Assembly (NCBI GenBank): GCA_035548125.1
Contig: DASZTV010000093.1
Span: forward strand, 1-64,000
Direction of reading: 5' to 3'
Source: DASZTV01 sp035548125
GTDB lineage: Bacteria; Actinomycetota; Actinomycetes; JAFAQI01
DNA: 64,000 nucleotides
Part shown: positions 7,617 to 16,236 of the stretch, piece after piece
Layout: every line of letters begins with the position of its first letter
Position numbering within the stretch: position 1 is the stretch's first letter
Notes under the pieces: generated by a model
What the model saw: only the letters and a program-made list of their open reading frames with translations
Database searches by the model: none
What the model was told of the DNA's origin: nothing
Position numbers and translations under genes: made by a program

Positions 7617-9383
7617 ATGCGCAGGCGAGCGGTCTTCGCGATGGTTCTCGCCATCGCGGTGAGCGGTGCGGTCGGCCCCGTCGTCGCTGCCGCGCACCCG
7701 GCGTACTCGGTCCGCACCCTCACCTTTCACGTCACCGTCCCCAACGAGGCGGTCGGCGGCACCGGAGACCAGACCTGCAGCATCGTCGGCGATCTCTACC
7801 GGCCGGCGGGCGCTTCACCGTCGCATCCCGTGCCTGCGGTGCTCACGACCAACGGCTTCACGGGAAGCAAGGACGACCAGACCGCGATGGCCGAGGTCCT
7901 CACGAGCCACGGCTACGGGGTGCTGTCCTACTCCGGCCTCGGCTTCGGCGGCTCCGGCTGCAAGATCACCCTCGACGACCGGGCGCACGACGGCCGCGCC
8001 GGCAGCCAGCTGGTCAGCTATCTCGGCCGCCTGCCGTGGATCAAGCACGACGGCCCGGACGACCCGCGCGTCGGCATGATCGGCAACTCCTACGGCGGCG
8101 GGATCCAGTACGCCGTCGCCGGCGTCGACCGCCGGGTCGACGCGATCGTTCCGATGATCACCTGGAACGACATGTCGTACTCGATCGCGCCGAACAACAC
8201 CGCGCTCACGCACGGCGTCTCCTACTCGCACAAGGCGCCCGGCATCGCGAAGGAGGTCTGGCTACCGGAGCTGTTCGCCGCAGGTGGCACCGCGGTGGTG
8301 CAGCACATCGGCACCGACCCGACCCGCATCGTCGACTGCGGCGGGTTCATCTCGACGGTCTGCCCGGCCGTGACGGAGCTGCTGCTCAACGAGTACTTCG
8401 CCGACAACCTCTACACGTTCGCCGCCGAGCGATCAGTCGCGAACCACATTCGCGACATCCGGATCCCGACGCTGTTGATGCAAGGTGAGAACGACACGCT
8501 GTTCAACCTGCAGGAAGCGATCGCCACGTATCAGGCGCTTCGCAAACAGGGCACGCCGGTGAAGATGGTGTGGCAGTCGTGGGGGCACAACCTCGAGGTC
8601 CCGGTGCGCGGCGAGTGGATCCAGGGCCACGGCATGCTGCGCACGTACGAAGGGCAGCGGGTCTTCGCCTGGTTCAACCACTACCTCAAGGGCGAGGACG
8701 TCTCGACCGGTCCGGACTTCGCGTACTTCCGCGACTGGGTGCCGTTCGACGGAAGCGGGCCCGACACGGTGCAGTACGCAACCGCACCGCACTACCCCGT
8801 TGGCCATGCGCTGACGTTGTTCACCTCCGGGTCCTCCTCGCTCGTCGCGAAGCGAAGCGCCGTCACGAGCGGCTCGACGACGTACGCGAACCTCGCCGGT
8901 CCGACGCCGCTGTCCTACTCCGAGGTCTCCGACCTGCAGCACAACAAGCCGTTCAGCGAGATCCCTCCCTTCGACACCCCGGGCAGCTACGCGCACTGGA
9001 CGAGCGCCGCACTGAAGCATCGCGTCGACGTGGTGGGCGTGCCCCGAGCGACGCTGCACCTCACCGCGCCCCTCGCGTCGAGCGTGGCGCCGGGCACCGA
9101 GATCGAGATGTTCCTCAAGCTCTACGACGTCGCACCGAACGGCTCGGTGACGCTCGTGCACCGGCTCGTCGCGCCGGTGCGCGTCCTCGATCCGAGCAAG
9201 CCGTTGCACGTCCAGCTGCCCGGTATCGTGCACCGGTTCGCGGCCGGCGACCGCATCGAGCTGGTCGCCGCTGCAACCGATACCGCCTTCCGCAACTCCA
9301 ACCTGATCCAGCCGATCACGGTCACGACAACCCGCGTAGCACCAGGCGTGCTGCGCCTTCCAGTGGTGGGGAACAACAGATGA
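7617..9383 (+). CDS. Secreted CocE/NonD-type (peptidase S15-like) serine hydrolase, copy 1
   Basis: 588 aa with a Sec signal peptide (MRRRAVFAMVLAIAVSGAVG, cut near AAA-HP). The alpha/beta-hydrolase core has nucleophile S158 (GNSYGGG), acid D293 (GENDTLF) and base H324 (SWGHN). A C-terminal beta-sandwich resembles X-Pro dipeptidyl-peptidase C domains. Four cysteines (54, 115, 241, 249) are conserved in the neighbouring paralogue and probably form two disulfides outside the cell. Known relatives act on prolyl peptides, cocaine esters or acyl esters; substrate cannot be told here. AAGGGA precedes the ATG. Its stop overlaps the next gene's start. Confidence 0.85.
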   Translation: MRRRAVFAMVLAIAVSGAVGPVVAAAHPAYSVRTLTFHVTVPNEAVGGTGDQTCSIVGDLYRPAGASPSHPVPAVLTTNGFTGSKDDQTAMAEVLTSHGYGVLSYSGLGFGGSGCKITLDDRAHDGRAGSQLVSYLGRLPWIKHDGPDDPRVGMIGNSYGGGIQYAVAGVDRRVDAIVPMITWNDMSYSIAPNNTALTHGVSYSHKAPGIAKEVWLPELFAAGGTAVVQHIGTDPTRIVDCGGFISTVCPAVTELLLNEYFADNLYTFAAERSVANHIRDIRIPTLLMQGENDTLFNLQEAIATYQALRKQGTPVKMVWQSWGHNLEVPVRGEWIQGHGMLRTYEGQRVFAWFNHYLKGEDVSTGPDFAYFRDWVPFDGSGPDTVQYATAPHYPVGHALTLFTSGSSSLVAKRSAVTSGSTTYANLAGPTPLSYSEVSDLQHNKPFSEIPPFDTPGSYAHWTSAALKHRVDVVGVPRATLHLTAPLASSVAPGTEIEMFLKLYDVAPNGSVTLVHRLVAPVRVLDPSKPLHVQLPGIVHRFAAGDRIELVAAATDTAFRNSNLIQPITVTTTRVAPGVLRLPVVGNNR

Positions 9384-11245
9384 AGCGCAACCTGGTCGTG
9401 ATCCCGGCCGCCCTTGTGGCGCTGACCGCGGCGGTCGCGCCGGCGGCAGCCGCGCGAAGCGCCGGAGCGCCGGCCCACCACCGGGCGGCCTTCACCAAGA
9501 CGACGCTGAAGTTCCACGTCACGGTGCCCAACGAGCTCCCTAACGGCATCGGCACCCAGAAGTGCCTGATCGTCGGCGACCTCTACAAGCCGACGGGCGC
9601 CTCCGCCTCGCGTCCGGTTCCCGTCATCCTCACGACCAACGGCTTCGGCGGCAGCAAAGACGACCAGACGAGCATGGCCGAGTTCCTCGCCACCCGCGGC
9701 TACGGCACGCTGTCCTACTCCGGCCTGGGGTTCGGCGGCTCCGGCTGCAAGATCTCCCTCGACGACCCCTCGTACGACGGCCGCGCCGGCAGCCAGCTGA
9801 TCAGCTTCCTCGGCGGCAAGACCGGCATCGCGACGACGCTGTCCGGCGCGCCGTACCCGGCGGTCCGCTGGGTCGTTCACGACCACACCGATCACCTGGG
9901 GCACCATGCTGCCAACGACCCCCGGGTCGGCATGGTCGGCGGGTCGTACGGCGGTGGCATCCAGTTCGCGGTCGCGAAGGTCGACCCGCGGCTGGACACG
10001 ATCGTGCCGATCATCACGTGGAACGACCTGCGGTACTCGCTCGCGCCCAACAACGCGAGGACGCCCGGCCAGGTCACCGACGTCGCGGGCGATCCAGATA
10101 CGCCGGGCACCCAGAAGCTCGAGTGGTCGCTCCTGCTGTTCGCCGATGGTCTGGTGGACGGCCTCACCGGTGTCCGGGCCGACCTGACCCGCGACGTCGG
10201 GTGCGTCGACTACCTGTTCGACGTGTGCCCGTTCGCCGCCGAGGCGGTCGTCAACGCGGCGTTCACGCAGGGCGCGCTGCGCTTCCTCGCCCATGCCTCC
10301 GTCGGGACCTTCATCAACAAGATTCGGATCCCGACGCTGCTGATGCAGGGTGAAGGCGACTCGCTGTTCAACCTGAACGAGGCAGCCACGACCTACCGCC
10401 AGCTGCGCAAGCAGGGGACGCCGGTGACGATGATCTGGCATTCGTGGGGTCACAGCACGTCGCAAGCCGCGCCTGGCGAGTGGAGCCAAGGTGCCGACAT
10501 GGCCAAGACCTATGAGGGCCGCCGCGTGCTTGCCTGGTTCGCGCACTACCTGAAGGGCGAGGACGTCTCGACCGGTCCGCGCTTCGCCTACTACCGCGAT
10601 TACGTACCGTTCCACGGGAAGGGCCCGGACACCGTGCAATACGCCACGGCGTCGCACTTCCCGGTCGGGCGGATGCGTACGTTCTACGCGTCGGCGGGCG
10701 GCTCCCTGATGGACAAGCGGTCAGAGGTGCTCACGGGCTCGGCGGCGTACGCCAACCTCGCCGGCCCGACGCCGCTGTCGTACTCCGAGGTGTCGGGGTT
10801 GCAGGGCACCGCACTGCCGGACGCGTCGACGCCTCCGTTCGACACCCCGGGGACGTTCGCCGGCTGGACCAGCGCGCCGTTGCGGCACCGCCTCGACGTC
10901 GCGGGCATCCCGACCGTGACGCTGCACGTGCAGACCCCGGTGTCGACCGATCTGGCCGCCGCGACCGAACTGCAGATGTTCGTGAAGGTCTACGACGTCG
11001 CACCCAACGGCGACCTGACCCTCGTGCACCGGCTGGTCGCGCCGGTCCGGGTGCAGGACGACAGCGGCGCCGTCCACCTGATGCTGCCGGGCATCGTGCA
11101 CCGGTTCCCGAAGGGACACCGGGTCGAGCTCGCCGTTGCGGCGACGGATACCGCCTACCGCAACGCCGACCTGGTGCAGCCGGCTCTGATCTCGACGAGC
11201 AAGGCGCATCCGGTCACGCTGCAGCTGCCCGTCGTCAAGGACTGA
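9380..11245 (+). CDS. Secreted CocE/NonD-type (peptidase S15-like) serine hydrolase, copy 2
   Basis: 621 aa, clearly a tandem duplicate of the preceding gene. It has a signal peptide ending near AAAARSAGA, nucleophile S189 (GGSYGGG), D327 (GEGDSLF), H358 (SWGHS) and the same four cysteines (62, 123, 275, 283). It differs by an insertion of about 25 residues (around 148-178, His-rich HDHTDHLGHH) before the nucleophile elbow, likely in the lid or substrate entrance. The ATG at 9380 shares ATGA with the upstream stop, so the pair is translationally coupled. Confidence 0.85.
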   Translation: MKRNLVVIPAALVALTAAVAPAAAARSAGAPAHHRAAFTKTTLKFHVTVPNELPNGIGTQKCLIVGDLYKPTGASASRPVPVILTTNGFGGSKDDQTSMAEFLATRGYGTLSYSGLGFGGSGCKISLDDPSYDGRAGSQLISFLGGKTGIATTLSGAPYPAVRWVVHDHTDHLGHHAANDPRVGMVGGSYGGGIQFAVAKVDPRLDTIVPIITWNDLRYSLAPNNARTPGQVTDVAGDPDTPGTQKLEWSLLLFADGLVDGLTGVRADLTRDVGCVDYLFDVCPFAAEAVVNAAFTQGALRFLAHASVGTFINKIRIPTLLMQGEGDSLFNLNEAATTYRQLRKQGTPVTMIWHSWGHSTSQAAPGEWSQGADMAKTYEGRRVLAWFAHYLKGEDVSTGPRFAYYRDYVPFHGKGPDTVQYATASHFPVGRMRTFYASAGGSLMDKRSEVLTGSAAYANLAGPTPLSYSEVSGLQGTALPDASTPPFDTPGTFAGWTSAPLRHRLDVAGIPTVTLHVQTPVSTDLAAATELQMFVKVYDVAPNGDLTLVHRLVAPVRVQDDSGAVHLMLPGIVHRFPKGHRVELAVAATDTAYRNADLVQPALISTSKAHPVTLQLPVVKD

Positions 11246-11250
11246 GCAGA

Positions 11251-11262
11251 CCCTCGTGAGGG
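11251..11262. terminator. Small hairpin between convergent genes
   Basis: CCCTC-gt-GAGGG lies in the 21-nt gap between the second hydrolase and the B12-binding gene. It is weak but could serve both directions. Confidence 0.3.
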
Positions 11263-11266
11263 CGCG

Positions 11267-11668
11267 CTACGCCCCGGCGGTAGCGGGCACGTGATCGCGG
11301 ACCCAGTCCACGATCGTCCCCATCGGGGTGCCGGGCGTGAACACCTCGGCGACGCCGATCTCCTTCAGCAGCGGGATGTCGGCATCGGGGATGATCCCGC
11401 CGCCGAAGACGACGATGTCCCGCGAGTTCGCCTCGTCCAGCAGGTCGATCAGCTTGCGGAACAGCGTCATGTGCGCGCCGGAGAGCACGGACATGCCGAT
11501 TGCCTGCGCGTCCTCTTGGACCGCCGTCGCGACGATCTGCTCCGGCGTCTGGTGCAGCCCGGTGTAGATGACCTCCATGCCGGCGTCGCGCAGCGCGCGG
11601 GCGACCACCTTCGCCCCGCGGTCATGGCCGTCAAGGCCGGGCTTCGCGACAACAACCCGAATCGGCAT
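11267..11668 (-). CDS. Stand-alone cobalamin-binding protein (methylmalonyl-CoA mutase small-subunit type)
   Basis: 133 aa, a complete B12-binding Rossmann domain with the base-off motif DGHDRGAK (DxHxxG, His supplies the lower cobalt ligand), SVLSGAH and the FGGG loop. It resembles the C-terminal domain of methylmalonyl-CoA mutase and the small subunits of isobutyryl-CoA mutase-type enzymes. Such subunits need a separate catalytic large chain, and none is present in the window. Divergent, 20 nt from a carboxyltransferase-like gene; the start shows no ribosome-binding site but a -10 box, so it looks leaderless. Confidence 0.88.
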   Translation of the reverse strand: MPIRVVVAKPGLDGHDRGAKVVARALRDAGMEVIYTGLHQTPEQIVATAVQEDAQAIGMSVLSGAHMTLFRKLIDLLDEANSRDIVVFGGGIIPDADIPLLKEIGVAEVFTPGTPMGTIVDWVRDHVPATAGA

Positions 11669-11675
11669 AACTGAA

Positions 11676-11681
11676 AGACTA
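11676..11681 (-). promoter_or_regulatory. -10 box TAGTCT, leaderless start of the B12-binding gene
   Basis: On the minus strand TAGTCT is followed by 7 nt and then the ATG at 11668, with no ribosome-binding site. TANNNT at this distance is the usual actinobacterial leaderless arrangement. Confidence 0.5.
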
Positions 11682-11688
11682 GCGAGCC

Positions 11689-13032
11689 ATGAGCGCCGAC
11701 CAGCCGCGCGTACCGAGGTGGAGCGAGACGCTGGCCTCCGCCGTTGAGGAGCTCGCGGGCTCTGACGTCCTGCGCTGCAGCGAGGCGACGATCGGCGCGA
11801 GCCGCTGTGTGCTCGTGCGCTGGGACTTCGGCCACCAGGGGGGCACGTTCGGGGTCGCGGAAGCTGCCGCGTTCACGGCCGCGGTCGGTACGGCGATCGA
11901 GCGGCGACTTCCGCTCGTGACGATCACCCGAAGCGGCGGGACCCGGCTGCCGGAAGGCATGCGAGCCCTGGTCGGCATCCCGCGAGCGGCGCTTGCCCTC
12001 GACGACCTTCGCGCCGCCGGCCTGCCTCACATCTCCGTCGCGGACAACCCGACGACCGGCGGTGTCTGGGTCGCGATCGGCGCCGCCGCCGACGTACGAA
12101 TCGCGGTGCGCGGCGGGATCGTCGGGTTCTCCGGCCCTCGCCCGGTGGCGGCCATGACGGGGCGCACCCTCGCCGAAGGCGCCAACACCGCCGAGGCCGC
12201 CTTCGACGCCGGGCTCGTCGACGCGATCGCGGCCCCCGATGAGGTCGACGGTCTGCTTCGCGAGGCACTCTTGGCGCTCCGTGCAGATGACGCCGATCAC
12301 CTCCCGCCGCCGGAGGCGGCAGGTCCACCGGCGCGCGACGCGGCTCAGCAGCTTCGCGCGTCGCGGGAGGATCCCCGGCCGAACGGCGAGGAGTTGCTGG
12401 CTGCGATGTTCGCCGAGCGCGTCGCGCTTCGCGGCGCCGATGAGGTGACCCACGCGGTGATCGGCCGGCTCGCCGGGCGCCGGGTCGTCGGCGTCGCGCT
12501 TGCCGGCCCGCGCAGCGCCATGCCGGGGCCCGGCGGTTTCGCACTGCTCACCCGGGCGGCGGCACTCGCCGGTTCGCTCGACGTCGCGCTCGTCATCCTG
12601 GTGGACACGCCCGGCGCCGATCCGCACCGCGAGGCCGACGGGTTGTCAGCCGCGATCGGCGACGCCGTGGTCGCCGTACTCAAGACGCCGGCGCCGACCG
12701 TCTCGCTGGTCCACGGCGAGGGCGGATCGGGCGGGGCGCTCGCGGGCGCCCTGACCGACGTGGTGGGGGTGGGCGAGTTCGGCTGGTTCGCGGCGCTTGG
12801 TCCCGAAGGTGCCGGAGCGGCACTCCGGACATCTGCGACAGAAGCCGCGGCGCTGATGCGGATCACGCCGGCCGAGCTCCTCGCCGACGGATTCGCCGAT
12901 GCGTATGTGGCGTCCGGGACGGAGGCCGCCTGGTGCGCTGCTGCGATCGATGCAATGCGGCGCATCCCTACGGAGCAGCGGCTTTCGCGACGCCGATCAC
13001 GGTGGTCATCCCCGCTCCAGAACCCGGCGTGA
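11689..13032 (+). CDS. Acetyl/propionyl-CoA carboxylase carboxyltransferase-like protein
   Basis: 447 aa with two crotonase-fold halves, as in fused ACC beta/alpha or biotin-dependent carboxyltransferases. The N-half has TRSGGTRLPEG and a GGVWVAIGAAADVRIA stretch; the C-half has VDTPGADPHREADG and GEGGSGGALAGA, the oxyanion-hole glycines that bind the biotin/CoA carbonyls. It is shorter than typical AccD/PccB (about 510-550 aa), and no biotin carboxylase or biotin-carrier gene is nearby. Substrate unknown; it may partner a distant AccA. A tail rich in RRRSRWSS is unusual. No ribosome-binding site before the ATG. Confidence 0.75.
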   Translation: MSADQPRVPRWSETLASAVEELAGSDVLRCSEATIGASRCVLVRWDFGHQGGTFGVAEAAAFTAAVGTAIERRLPLVTITRSGGTRLPEGMRALVGIPRAALALDDLRAAGLPHISVADNPTTGGVWVAIGAAADVRIAVRGGIVGFSGPRPVAAMTGRTLAEGANTAEAAFDAGLVDAIAAPDEVDGLLREALLALRADDADHLPPPEAAGPPARDAAQQLRASREDPRPNGEELLAAMFAERVALRGADEVTHAVIGRLAGRRVVGVALAGPRSAMPGPGGFALLTRAAALAGSLDVALVILVDTPGADPHREADGLSAAIGDAVVAVLKTPAPTVSLVHGEGGSGGALAGALTDVVGVGEFGWFAALGPEGAGAALRTSATEAAALMRITPAELLADGFADAYVASGTEAAWCAAAIDAMRRIPTEQRLSRRRSRWSSPLQNPA

Positions 13033-13167
13033 AAAAACTTACGACACATTCAGAGGCAGAGATTCCGCGTCGATGGGAACAGGTAACGTCGGCACGGCCG
13101 CCGAAGGCTTCCCCAGTCGTAGGCAACCGACCAACGCTTCCCCCAGAAGAGCGAAGGACGACGACCG

Positions 13168-14082
13168 GTGAATCTCACGCGCGGTGTGCGTGACCTGCTG
13201 ACGATCGGCGCGGTCACCGGCACCGCTGTCGAGGTGGCGTGGCTCGCCGCCCATGTCGCGAGCTATCCGTTCGGCGTCGTCCAGGAGAAGGTGCGCGACG
13301 CCGACGACGTCTTCTCCCTGGGCAGCCTGCGCCCGATCCAGCGAGGCCTGCTGATCCATGACGTCGAAGCGGCAGGTACGCCGATCCTGCTGCTGCACGG
13401 CATGGTCGACAACCGCTCGATCTTCACGTTGCTGCGGCGCAACCTGCGCCGTCGCGGCTTCGGACGCGTCGTCACGATGAACTACCGGATCTGGACCACC
13501 GACGTCCGCACCGCCGCACGCCAGCTCGGCGAGACCATCGAGTCGATCTGCGAGCAGACCGGGTACGAGCGCATCCACGTCATCGGACACTCGCTCGGCG
13601 GGCTGATCGCTCGGTACTACGTACAGCGTCTCGGCGGCGACGCCCGGGTGCACACGGTCGTCACGCTCGGCACCCCGCACCGCGGAACCCATGTCGCCCG
13701 CGCGGTGCCGACCGGGGTCTGCCGCCAGATGTGCCCGGACAGCGACGTGATGACCGAGCTCGAAGAGAGTGCCCCCGACTGCGAGACCCGGTTCGTGGCG
13801 TTCTGGAGCGACATCGACGCGCTGATCTCCCCGAAACAGTCGGCCCGGCTGGACCATCCGGACCTGACGGCCCGCAACATCCTGGTGCGCGGCGTCGGGC
13901 ACCTCTCGCTGCCGATCAACCGGCGGATCGTGCACGAGATCGTCGCCACCCTGGCGCACCTGGACTCCGACGGCGTTACGGTGACCGCTGGTGTCACCCG
14001 TCTCGCCCCTCAGCCGGAAGCCGAGCCCGCGGGGATTCGCGCCCGCCTCCGTCCGGCCCGAAGCCGCGTCAGCGCAAGCTGA
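13168..14082 (+). CDS. Alpha/beta-hydrolase of the lipase/esterase family
   Basis: 304 aa. A hydrophobic segment near 10-33 may anchor the protein. The lipase core has LLLHGMVDN (oxyanion region), nucleophile S142 in GHSLGG, TLGTPHRGT, an acidic SDIDALISP and the His in VGHLSLP. This is the pattern of triacylglycerol lipase/PGAP1-like esterases. GTG at 13168 has GAAGGA about 10 nt upstream. The 135-nt leader (13033-13167) contains GGGAA/TTCCC and two GCTTCCC-type blocks; I do not recognise an RNA family in it. Confidence 0.82.
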   Translation: MNLTRGVRDLLTIGAVTGTAVEVAWLAAHVASYPFGVVQEKVRDADDVFSLGSLRPIQRGLLIHDVEAAGTPILLLHGMVDNRSIFTLLRRNLRRRGFGRVVTMNYRIWTTDVRTAARQLGETIESICEQTGYERIHVIGHSLGGLIARYYVQRLGGDARVHTVVTLGTPHRGTHVARAVPTGVCRQMCPDSDVMTELEESAPDCETRFVAFWSDIDALISPKQSARLDHPDLTARNILVRGVGHLSLPINRRIVHEIVATLAHLDSDGVTVTAGVTRLAPQPEAEPAGIRARLRPARSRVSAS

Positions 14083-14096
14083 CGATCACCGTGCAC

Positions 14097-14102
14097 TAAC
14101 GT
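14097..14102 (+). promoter_or_regulatory. -10 box TAACGT before the PAP2 gene
   Basis: TAACGT is followed by 8 nt and the GTG start at 14111. No ribosome-binding site is seen, so transcript start and start codon probably coincide within 1-2 nt. Confidence 0.4.
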
Positions 14103-14110
14103 CGGCCGAC

Positions 14111-14857
14111 GTGCGGCCGACGCGGGAACGCCCACTGTGGTGGGTCCAGGTCCTGCTGATCGTCGGCTTCGCCTGGGCGTACGACGAGGTCCGCTCGCTG
14201 CACGGCAACGTCGTGCAGGCCGGCTTGCGGCACGGCCGGCAGGTGCTCCACATCGACCGGGTCCTCCACCTCGACTGGGCAGCGCCGATGAACCATTGGC
14301 TCGCCCATCACGACTTAGTCGGCGGCACGCTGGCGGGCTACTACGTCGTGATGCACCTGGGCATGACGTCGCTGATGCTGCTCGTGCTGTGGATCCACGG
14401 CCCGAAATACCGCTACCACCGCAACGTGCTGATCCTGTCGAGTCTGGTCGGGCTCGCGGTCTACTGGATCTACCCCACCGCGCCGCCGCGGCTGATCGAT
14501 GCCGGCTTCCACGACACGGTCGCGTCGGCGCTTCCCTTCGCGTACAAGGTGGAGACGGCACGGGCCAACCTCTACGCCGCGGTGCCGTCGCTGCACCTGG
14601 CGTGGGCGGTATGGGTCGCGGTCGCGGTCTGGTCGATCACCCGACGCTGGTGGCTGCGAACCCTCGCGATCCTGCATCCGGTCGTGACCGCCGGAACCGT
14701 ACTCGCGACCGGCAACCACTACACGTTCGACTTGATCACCGGAGCCGCATTGACCGCCGTCGGCTACGTCACCTACGACGCTGTGGTTTGGCTAGCGAAT
14801 CAGGAATGGGTCGGTACAGAAAGGCGGCCAGAACCACGAAGAACAGCAAGAAGTTGA
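14111..14857 (+). CDS. PAP2-superfamily membrane phosphatase
   Basis: 248 aa with about six membrane segments. The PAP2 catalytic motifs are AVPSLHLAW (motif 2, catalytic His) and GNHYTFDLITG (motif 3, His and Asp); motif 1 is degenerate (KYRYHRN). This resembles the bacterial phosphatidic-acid phosphatase/inositol-phosphoceramide-synthase-like branch acting on lipid phosphates. GTG at 14111 is the best start; the frame is open further upstream into the lipase end. The 3' end overlaps the convergent VKOR gene by 89 nt. Confidence 0.8.
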   Translation: MRPTRERPLWWVQVLLIVGFAWAYDEVRSLHGNVVQAGLRHGRQVLHIDRVLHLDWAAPMNHWLAHHDLVGGTLAGYYVVMHLGMTSLMLLVLWIHGPKYRYHRNVLILSSLVGLAVYWIYPTAPPRLIDAGFHDTVASALPFAYKVETARANLYAAVPSLHLAWAVWVAVAVWSITRRWWLRTLAILHPVVTAGTVLATGNHYTFDLITGAALTAVGYVTYDAVVWLANQEWVGTERRPEPRRTARS

Positions 14858-15272
14858 GAATGTGCACCCCGGTGCAGTACTCGCAGATCGCCTTGAGGTG
14901 GATCTCGACGCTGACCAGGTAGACGACCATCCCCATCGCGCCGCCGGTCGCCAAGAGCCGGAACCGGTGCACCCACTCGTTGCGCACCTGCCAAGCCCAC
15001 GGCGTCATCAGCAGCGTCATCAGGGCAAAGTAGACGAGACCGACGATCGCCACCGGGATGTGGCCGAAGATCTCCGACTGCGAACTCTCTGTGACCTTCG
15101 CGCAGTTGATGGGTCCGGTCGAGCTGCAGGCCAGCGCCGACGGATGAAAGTGCGTGTAGGTCAGGTAGATCGAGTCAGCCAGGCCGAGCAGAGAGATCGG
15201 CAGGCTGAACCACCACGCCCAGCGCGCATTGACGAGCGGCGCCGTTGCGGGCGTCGGCTGGTCGTCAGGCAC
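14769..15272 (-). CDS. Vitamin K epoxide reductase (VKOR) family protein
   Basis: 167 aa, four to five membrane segments. The active-site pair is C130-x2-C133 (CEYC) and the loop pair C49/C57 shuttles electrons; the S-x-x-FG-x-PVA motif (SEIFGHIPVA) is present. VKOR replaces DsbB in actinobacteria: it reoxidises a DsbA-like partner with quinone. The partner is probably the DUF929 protein encoded immediately upstream (8-nt overlap). The tail (KPQRRR) overlaps the PAP2 gene. Confidence 0.9.
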   Translation of the reverse strand: MPDDQPTPATAPLVNARWAWWFSLPISLLGLADSIYLTYTHFHPSALACSSTGPINCAKVTESSQSEIFGHIPVAIVGLVYFALMTLLMTPWAWQVRNEWVHRFRLLATGGAMGMVVYLVSVEIHLKAICEYCTGVHILNFLLFFVVLAAFLYRPIPDSLAKPQRRR

Positions 15273-16158
15273 CGGCGGTCGGGAGCGTGATCTTCGTTAC
15301 TCCCTCTGCGGAGCAGACGTCGCCCGGCTGACCGTTCGTCGCCTTACAGATCATTGCGGTGAGCACGTTCGCCTCGCCGAGGATGTCCTTGGCGACGGTG
15401 CTCGTCGGATCCTTCAGGTCCGCCACGATCTGGTCCCAGTCGAGTCCGGCGAGATCACCCGGGCTGAACCCGGTGTTGGTGAGGACGTACTTCCCGTCGA
15501 GGTAGAGGAACGGGAAGCTCAGCTGCGTGTACTTCGACCAGATCTTCTTCTCCGCGGAGGTCACCGGCTCGAGATCGGTGCCGTCGTTGGCGCGATTGCG
15601 GTTCTCGACCGAGACGAAGGACAGGTACTTGCTGGTGTAGCTCGACTTGTAGAACGAGAACGTCGCGGTGTTCGGGAAGGTGTCAGTGGAGGACGACCGG
15701 ATCCGGTTCAGGTCCTTGAACGTGCCGAACCGCGACAGCGCCTGCACCATCGACCAGCGCTCCGCGGCGCAGTACGGGCAGAACTCGCCACCGATGAACA
15801 GCAGCTCGGGCTTGCCGTCCTTGGTGAGCGGAGCGGCGTTGATCGCCTTGGCGGCGTCCAAGCTCGCGCTGCCCTGGCCGACCTGGTTGTAGGTCGCGGG
15901 CGTGACGCCGGTGACGCCGTCGACGAGCGAGGTCGAGGCCGGCTGCCGCTCTCCCTCGGGGGTTTGCTTGCCCGGGCGGGTGATCGCGATGACCGCGATG
16001 ACGGCGATCACCACTGCGACGGCGACCACGGTGCTGAGGATCGTCTTGGCCCGTCGGCGCTGGTCCACCCGTGCCTGCGCGGCGCGCGCCGCAGCGGCCT
16101 TCTCCCGAGCGGTGGCGGCCTGCTTCTCACGCCGTTGCCTGTTGGTCTCGCGTCCCAC
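15265..16158 (-). CDS. DUF929 thioredoxin-like membrane-anchored protein
   Basis: 297 aa. A basic, Ala-rich cytoplasmic N-terminus (1-37) precedes one membrane segment (about 40-60) and an exported domain with a CxxC active site, C127-PY-C130, in FIGGEFCPYCAAERW. Near the C-terminus C271 and C281 could form a structural disulfide. DUF929 proteins are DsbA-like candidates. The overlap with VKOR supports a dithiol oxidase pair for secreted proteins. Confidence 0.85.
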   Translation of the reverse strand: MGRETNRQRREKQAATAREKAAAARAAQARVDQRRRAKTILSTVVAVAVVIAVIAVIAITRPGKQTPEGERQPASTSLVDGVTGVTPATYNQVGQGSASLDAAKAINAAPLTKDGKPELLFIGGEFCPYCAAERWSMVQALSRFGTFKDLNRIRSSSTDTFPNTATFSFYKSSYTSKYLSFVSVENRNRANDGTDLEPVTSAEKKIWSKYTQLSFPFLYLDGKYVLTNTGFSPGDLAGLDWDQIVADLKDPTSTVAKDILGEANVLTAMICKATNGQPGDVCSAEGVTKITLPTAGA

Positions 16159-16236
16159 GACAACCCTTCCGTTGTTAAGCCTGCTGGTGTCCCAGGTTAG
16201 TGGGGAGTACGGGCGAAACCTGAGAGCGCGTTCAGA

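Noticed and set aside
13033..13167. Cyclic di-AMP (ydaO) riboswitch
   Set aside because: Only a TCGTAGGC fragment resembles the consensus; the core GGGGACC and CAGCTAACC elements are missing.
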